Of a DNA stretch of 64,000 bases, positions 59,820-64,000 are shown piece after piece. The notes beneath the pieces were generated by a model. The model had not been told where the DNA came from, did not search any database, and saw only the letters and a list, made by a program, of their open reading frames with translations. Every line of letters starts with the position of its first letter. The first letter of the stretch is position 1. The stretch lies in NCBI GenBank assembly GCA_026122225.1, contig JANEZZ010001953.1, forward strand, positions 1,116,001 to 1,180,000. The letters run 5' to 3'. Source of the DNA: Heloderma charlesbogerti. Lineage: Eukaryota; Chordata; Lepidosauria; Squamata; Helodermatidae. The position numbers and the translations under genes are program-made.

Positions 59820-59955
59820 AGGCGCAATCCTATACATGTTTAGACAGAAAAAAGCCGTATAACTCCCAGCATTCCCTAGCTAGCCATGCTGGGTGGAGCA
59901 TGCTGGGTGTTGTAGGACTTTTTTTCCTGTCTAAACATGCATAGGAGTTCATCCT
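59820..59955. repeat. Harbinger-like palindromic MITE, copy D (TAA duplication)
   Basis: The left end 'ggcgcaatcctatacatg' and right end 'catgcataggagttcatcc' enclose 'tttagacagaaaaaagccg' against 'gactttttttcctgtctaaa'. TAA flanks both sides (59,817-59,819 and 59,956-59,958). Confidence 0.82.
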
Positions 59956-60120
59956 TAATGTCTAAAAAGAGAGTTGCTAGAAATTAAGCCTTCCTGGAAG
60001 CTACTTGCTTTGACCCTGAACAGATTTGTATACCCCACTGGCAAATGCCCCCAGGGTGGTTTAGAGACATAAAACCAAACAACAAAAAAAACAGCATAAC
60101 TAAACACAAAACAATAATAA

Positions 60121-60254
60121 GAGCACAACCCTATGCGTGTTTAGACAGAAAAAAAGTCCTACAACCCCTAGCATTCCCCAGCCAGTATAGCTGGCTGGGG
60201 GATGCTAGGAGTTGCAGGACGTTTTTCTGTCTAAACATGCATACGATTGCATCC
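60121..60254. repeat. Harbinger-like palindromic MITE, copy E (TAA duplication)
   Basis: The ends are 'gagcacaaccctatgcgtg' and 'catgcatacgattgcatcc'. The central 'ccagccagtatagctggctg' is almost identical to copy A. TAA flanks both sides (60,118-60,120 and 60,255-60,257). It is 165 bp from copy D in the REEP1 upstream region. Confidence 0.85.
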
Positions 60255-60950
60255 TAAACGTATCAGAATAATACAGTATTAACCATTAAAAATTCATCTT
60301 GTGTGGCGGTCACCTGTAGTTACTCAGCTAATTGTGCAAGAGAGGCACTTGGCACGTGCTCAGATGCATATCCTTAGTTCTCAGTGTCCAGGGGCTAAGC
60401 CTTCCAAACAGGTCCCAGGGCTGAGCCTTGGTTCAAACGAAACCCAAGTAAAAGACCTCAGCTTTCAGCCAGGCTGGAGCCTCTGGTTTAGACACTGATT
60501 TTTAATGTAATCTCGCACCCTAAAGTTGGAATCCTAATAATAATAATGTTGGAATTACTACAGAATAAGTCCCATTAAGCTCAGTGTAAAGATACTTAGG
60601 ACCACGCTGCACACGTAGGTTGCAATCCCGGGCACACTTTCCCAGGAGGAAGTGCAATTGTGTGGGGCTTACTTCTGAGTAGACACACATGGGACTGCTT
60701 TGCTCATTAAACCTAAGGGAGTGATGAAACTTGGCCATGGTTCAAAGAGAAGGAACGGCCACTCTGCATGTTCTCAGGCCTCTCACACATGTAGGCACAA
60801 CTGATTACTGAACACTTGGTGGCTGGCCGCCAAATGTGTGGATCGAACCCATGTAGAACACTGAGATGATATGCACGTGCCAGTTGCAGCATTGAATCTG
60901 TGATTCACATGTGCAAGTTTGAATAGCAACTTGATGCTGCCGAAAGCCTG
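60255..60950. other. REEP1 upstream intergenic DNA
   Basis: Positions 60,560-60,710 contain the dispersed 'agtcccattaagctcagtg' and 'gtggggcttacttctgagta' dyad seen also near 15,200 and 17,800. No gene was recognised. Confidence 0.5.
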
Positions 60951-60999
60951 GAGCAGTGAACCAGCCTTCTCAGGGCCATTTCTTCGTTATCAGGCTCTG

Positions 61000-62300
61000 C
61001 CTCCTAGGATTCAGCCCCCTAGTCGTGAAAGCAGACTCCGGCGGGGCTGAGCCTTCCCGCGCGACTGGTTTGGGTGCGTGGTGGCTACCAACTCTGAAGC
61101 CCCCCATCAAAGAACGATCACCCACAGGGCCGCTCCATCATGTCCTCTTCTGCGCCCCGCGAGGAAGGGCGGATCGCTGCTTTTCTCGGCCTGCTCTGCG
61201 CAGCAGTATTCGCTGCCTCGGCCATAGCGGCGCGCCAGTCGCGCTCCCAACGTCCGGAGGCTGGCGGCGGGGCCCTCGGGCTGCTGGAGGCCGCGGCCGC
61301 GATGGCGCCCCTCCCGATTCCACGCACAGAAGCCAAGCGGCCCGGCACACCCGGCGACCGGACAGCGCCTGCGGCAGCGCACCCGAGGCCGCCGCCGCAG
61401 GCTCCTGTCGCGGGCCCCGGGCAGGCCGCGTGGCGGGCACGTGCCTCGCGCGAGGCCGGCAGAGGAGCCTTTCCAGGCGCCTCCCCCGCGCGCCCCGCTG
61501 AGCCTGGGGCGGCCGCCACCCGAGGCCGGCCCCTCCCTTCTCCCCGGCGCAGCCCGGCGCGGCGACGGCCCGCGACAGGCGCGGCGCTCGCCGGCGCGGC
61601 CCGCGGGGTCTGCCGCCGCCGCTTCCGGCCGCTCCCCAGTGAGGCTGCGCGGCGGCGGGCACGCCGAATGGCTGAGGCGCCGCCGCGCCGCCGGCTCCTT
61701 CTCGCGACGGCAGCCGGGCGGGCGGACGGACTCGCGCGGGGGAAGCCGCTCGCTCGCTCGCTCGCTCGCCGCTCGCCGCCGCCCGGGGCCCGCCGCGGCG
61801 CCATGGTCTCGTGGATCATCTCCCGGCTCGTGGTGTGAGTACCGCGCGCCGCCGCCTTTGCGGCGCGAGAGCCGCCCGTCCCCGAGCGCGCCGGCTGAGA
61901 ATGCCTGGCCGGGCTTCGCAGCCGCCTATTTTGAGCCGCGGGTGGGCGGCCGCCGACGCCCGGGTCTCTCGCGCTCGGGCAGCGGAGGCCGGCGCGGGCC
62001 CCGGCAGGGTTGTGGCACGGCCAGGCCATGTGTGCCCGGCTGGAGGGGCGGCTGTTCCCGGATGGGCTGGGCGAAGCGGGAGGCGCGTTCGGGAAGGCTG
62101 CTGCGCAAGAGGGCTGCCTCCGCAGCATCCCTCTCGCAGGGGGCCCCGGCGTGGCTCCGGGAGGGCAGGACGGGGCAGACCCCGAGGACGGGAACCGCCG
62201 CTTTCTCGCTGGCAATGGGTCGCTCTACGGAGGCGCGGTCGGGGCGCTGTCTGGAGCGATCCGACGGGAGGGGGGAGGGAGGAAAGAGCCGTGACTGCGC
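61000..62300 (+). promoter_or_regulatory. REEP1: REEP1 CpG island and 5' UTR
   Basis: This is the most CG-dense stretch in the window. A CTCG-type tandem run (four to five 'gctc' units) lies at 61,750-61,769, just before the start codon. Open frames of up to 365 codons cross the island on both strands; they are rich in Arg, Ala, Pro and Gly, as expected of random CG-rich sequence. The transcription start cannot be placed. Confidence 0.75.
61803..61834 (+). CDS. REEP1: REEP1 coding exon 1 (gene continues right)
   Basis: REEP1 is a reticulon-like hairpin protein that shapes tubular ER and links it to microtubules; human loss causes hereditary spastic paraplegia 31. The exon encodes MVSWIISRLV plus two bases (GT), then a GTGAGT donor at 61,835. 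REEP1 and REEP2 share this N-terminus, so the name rests on position beside CHMP3, RNF103 and RMND5A. The next exon (beginning LIFGTLYPAY in the family) is not in the remaining 2.1 kb. The start fits the family; earlier in-frame codons upstream are CG-rich filler. Confidence 0.85.
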
Positions 62301-62793
62301 TTAGCCGCTGCTCACCTTGCATAATATAGCCATGCGTGCAGAAGGCTGGGGTACTCCCCCCGCCTGGGGTCCCCCCCGGCACCCAAAACAACGGAGCTTG
62401 GCTGTGCCTTTGGTGGGCAGCCTAGAGGAGGAGGTGGAGGAGGAGTCCGCTGCTTCAACATTTGGTCTGGCGGTGAGAATTGCCTGTCATGGAGAGCCGG
62501 AGACATGCTGCGTGTACAGGAATTCCTTGGAAAGTGTCCCTAGGAAGCGAACAATGGAGCCCGTTTCCACAACCATCCGACTCTGTAAAGGGATGCTTAA
62601 GAGAAGCGAGTCAGAGAGGGAAGGGCCCGCTGTGAAGAAAGGGGACGCGTGCCTAGGATGAGGAGCAGAACTAGGAAGGAGCCGGGGTTTCTTGTCGATG
62701 CGTCTTTTGGGGGAAATGTAGCTTTGCCAAGGTTAGCAAAGTGATGGGATGAATCTCAATGGATGTTCATATTCCTTGAGCTTATTATTCTAA

Positions 62794-62880
62794 GGGTGAA
62801 ACCCTATGCATGTTTGGACAGAGGAAACTCTGGGAGTTGTGGGATTCTTCTTCTGTCTAAATGTGCGTAGGATTGTACCC
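62794..62880. repeat. Harbinger-like palindromic MITE, copy F (short)
   Basis: The ends are 'gggtgaaaccctatgcatg' and 'gcgtaggattgtaccc'. The inner arm 'ggacagaggaaactctggg' is reduced, so this copy is 87 bp. The left flank is TAA (62,791-62,793), the right GAA: two of three bases agree. Confidence 0.7.
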
Positions 62881-62959
62881 GAAGACACTGAAGATGGTTT
62901 GTTGCTGGAGGCCCAGGACTCTCTTTTTCTGGTCTGACGGAGATGTGTTAGGTCTAGGA

Positions 62960-63137
62960 ACGCCTTCCCCAACCTACTGCCTTCCTGATGGGTTGGACTA
63001 CTACCATCATCCCCATGCCTCCCCCAACCTGGCACCCTCCAGATTTGCTTGGCTACAACTTCCAGCATCCGCCATGCCATATGGCACTGATGAGAGTTGT
63101 CATCCAACATATCTGGAGGGTGCCGGGGAGAAGGCTG
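62960..63137. repeat. hAT-like MITE, copy 5 (8-bp target duplication, 7/8)
   Basis: The ends are 'cgccttccccaacctactg' and 'ggtgccggggagaaggctg'. The flanking octamers are gtctagga (62,952-62,959) and gcctagga (63,138-63,145), seven of eight matching. An additional 'ccccaacctggcaccctcca' segment inside suggests an internal partial duplication of one end. Confidence 0.72.
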
Positions 63138-63509
63138 GCCTAGGATAAGCCCCCAGCAAGTGTGGAAGGCTGATTTAGGTGTTCTTTCTCCTGCCTTGTG
63201 TCTCTGTCCAGTAGACTGAAAGGCACAGGAAAATGGTAGGTTAATCTATAGCTTCCCCTCTGTAGCAGTCAAGAGCCTCTTGATGACAGATCGTATACTT
63301 AAGTGACAAAGCATTTCAAGGGGTGTGGAACACTTACGCGATCTTCATCAATCTGCAGCTGTTGCTTACTGTGGTTGGGATTCCACTTTATTAGGGTGAG
63401 CCATGTTAAATATTATATGAGTATTTTGCAAGCCATATGAGTGTTTCACTGACATAAATGATCAGTGATAAACAATGACACTTCAGGTTTTGTTTCTAGA
63501 GAGCTATTT

Positions 63510-63511
<2 letters not shown>

Positions 63512-63541
<30 letters not shown>
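63512..63541. repeat. (TG)n microsatellite
   Basis: About 15 uninterrupted TG units in REEP1 intron 1. Confidence 0.95.
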
Positions 63542-63546
<5 letters not shown>

Positions 63547-64000
63547 CCCATAATGTACATAGTATTTCTAAGTCCTTGTTTAAAGACACAGTTTGACTCT
63601 TCTGTACGTTTGGTACAGTTTAATGTAGTTTCTCTTTGATTTTAAAACATAAGCCCATTTTTTTAAACAGATAACAGTATGTGCATTTGTTTGCTCCCAT
63701 AATGAGAAACCTCTTTGAAATAACATTGATTGGTACAGAGTTCTGAGAAACAAAGGCAATCCAAGGGGAGATCATAATATGTGAGGTCATATCTGTTCAG
63801 TTTCCAGGGAGGAGGGGGGAAGGAACAGTATATGTGCATTTATAATTCTTTGTTATGCAGAGTCTACAAACAGAAAATGTATCCTCCTGTGAGGATATGA
63901 CATTAGGACATGCAGGAATAAAACACAAAATGCGGGATTATTCACTTGATAGTGCAGAATGGCCATCACTAATTTGCACATCTACAAGCAGTTCTGGCAT

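Larger units (their letters stand above)
61835..64000 (+). other. REEP1: REEP1 intron 1 (start)
   Basis: The intron contains the rest of the CpG island, Harbinger-like copy F (62,794-62,880), hAT-like MITE copy 5 (62,960-63,137) and a (TG)n tract at 63,512-63,541. No exon 2 was found. Confidence 0.65.

Noticed and set aside
61118..62215. A 365-codon minus-strand frame opposite REEP1 exon 1
   Set aside because: It is Arg/Ala/Pro/Ser-rich, lies fully in a CpG island and has no motif. Stop codons are rare by base composition alone; comparable frames exist on the plus strand.
1000..64000. CRISPR arrays, operons or bacterial features
   Set aside because: None is present; the sequence is clearly vertebrate nuclear DNA.

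Overview
The window is vertebrate nuclear DNA from a squamate reptile (lizard or snake). The evidence is intron-split genes with consensus GT/AG sites, CpG-island promoters, and a repeat load typical of squamates: BovB/RTE retrotransposons, several CR1 LINEs, tRNA-derived SINEs and many short palindromic DNA elements. The species cannot be named from the sequence alone.

Layout. 164-10,025 (minus) holds the first three coding exons of RMND5A, a subunit of the CTLH/GID E3 ubiquitin ligase; the rest of the gene lies beyond the left edge. RNF103 (plus) is complete in coding sequence: four coding exons from 14,241 to 29,483 (672 codons plus stop), with a probable untranslated first exon in a CpG island ending at 13,344. 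CHMP3 (plus) is complete in six coding exons from 33,200 to 45,076 (221 codons plus stop). REEP1 (plus) enters at the right, with its CpG island and first coding exon (61,803-61,834). All exon phases were checked and join in frame.

The order RMND5A(-) RNF103(+) CHMP3(+) REEP1(+) matches mammalian 2p11.2, except that KDM3A, which lies between CHMP3 and REEP1 in mammals, is not seen here. The 16.4 kb between CHMP3 and REEP1 is mostly retrotransposon: two BovB insertions with 11-bp target duplications, three CR1 copies (one nearly full length, with an esterase-type ORF1) and a 0.6-kb nested palindrome.

The genes are housekeeping cell-biology genes: protein turnover (RMND5A, RNF103), membrane remodelling (CHMP3) and ER shaping (REEP1). 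Nothing in the sequence ties them into one pathway, although RNF103 and CHMP3 are adjacent and co-oriented, as in the mammalian locus where readthrough transcripts are known.

The most unusual material is in the non-coding DNA: a nested dyad element at 52,642-53,246; a palindromic family with TAA/TTA target duplications (six copies); a second family with 8-bp duplications; and a 0.5-kb BovB internal-deletion derivative that carries its own target duplication.
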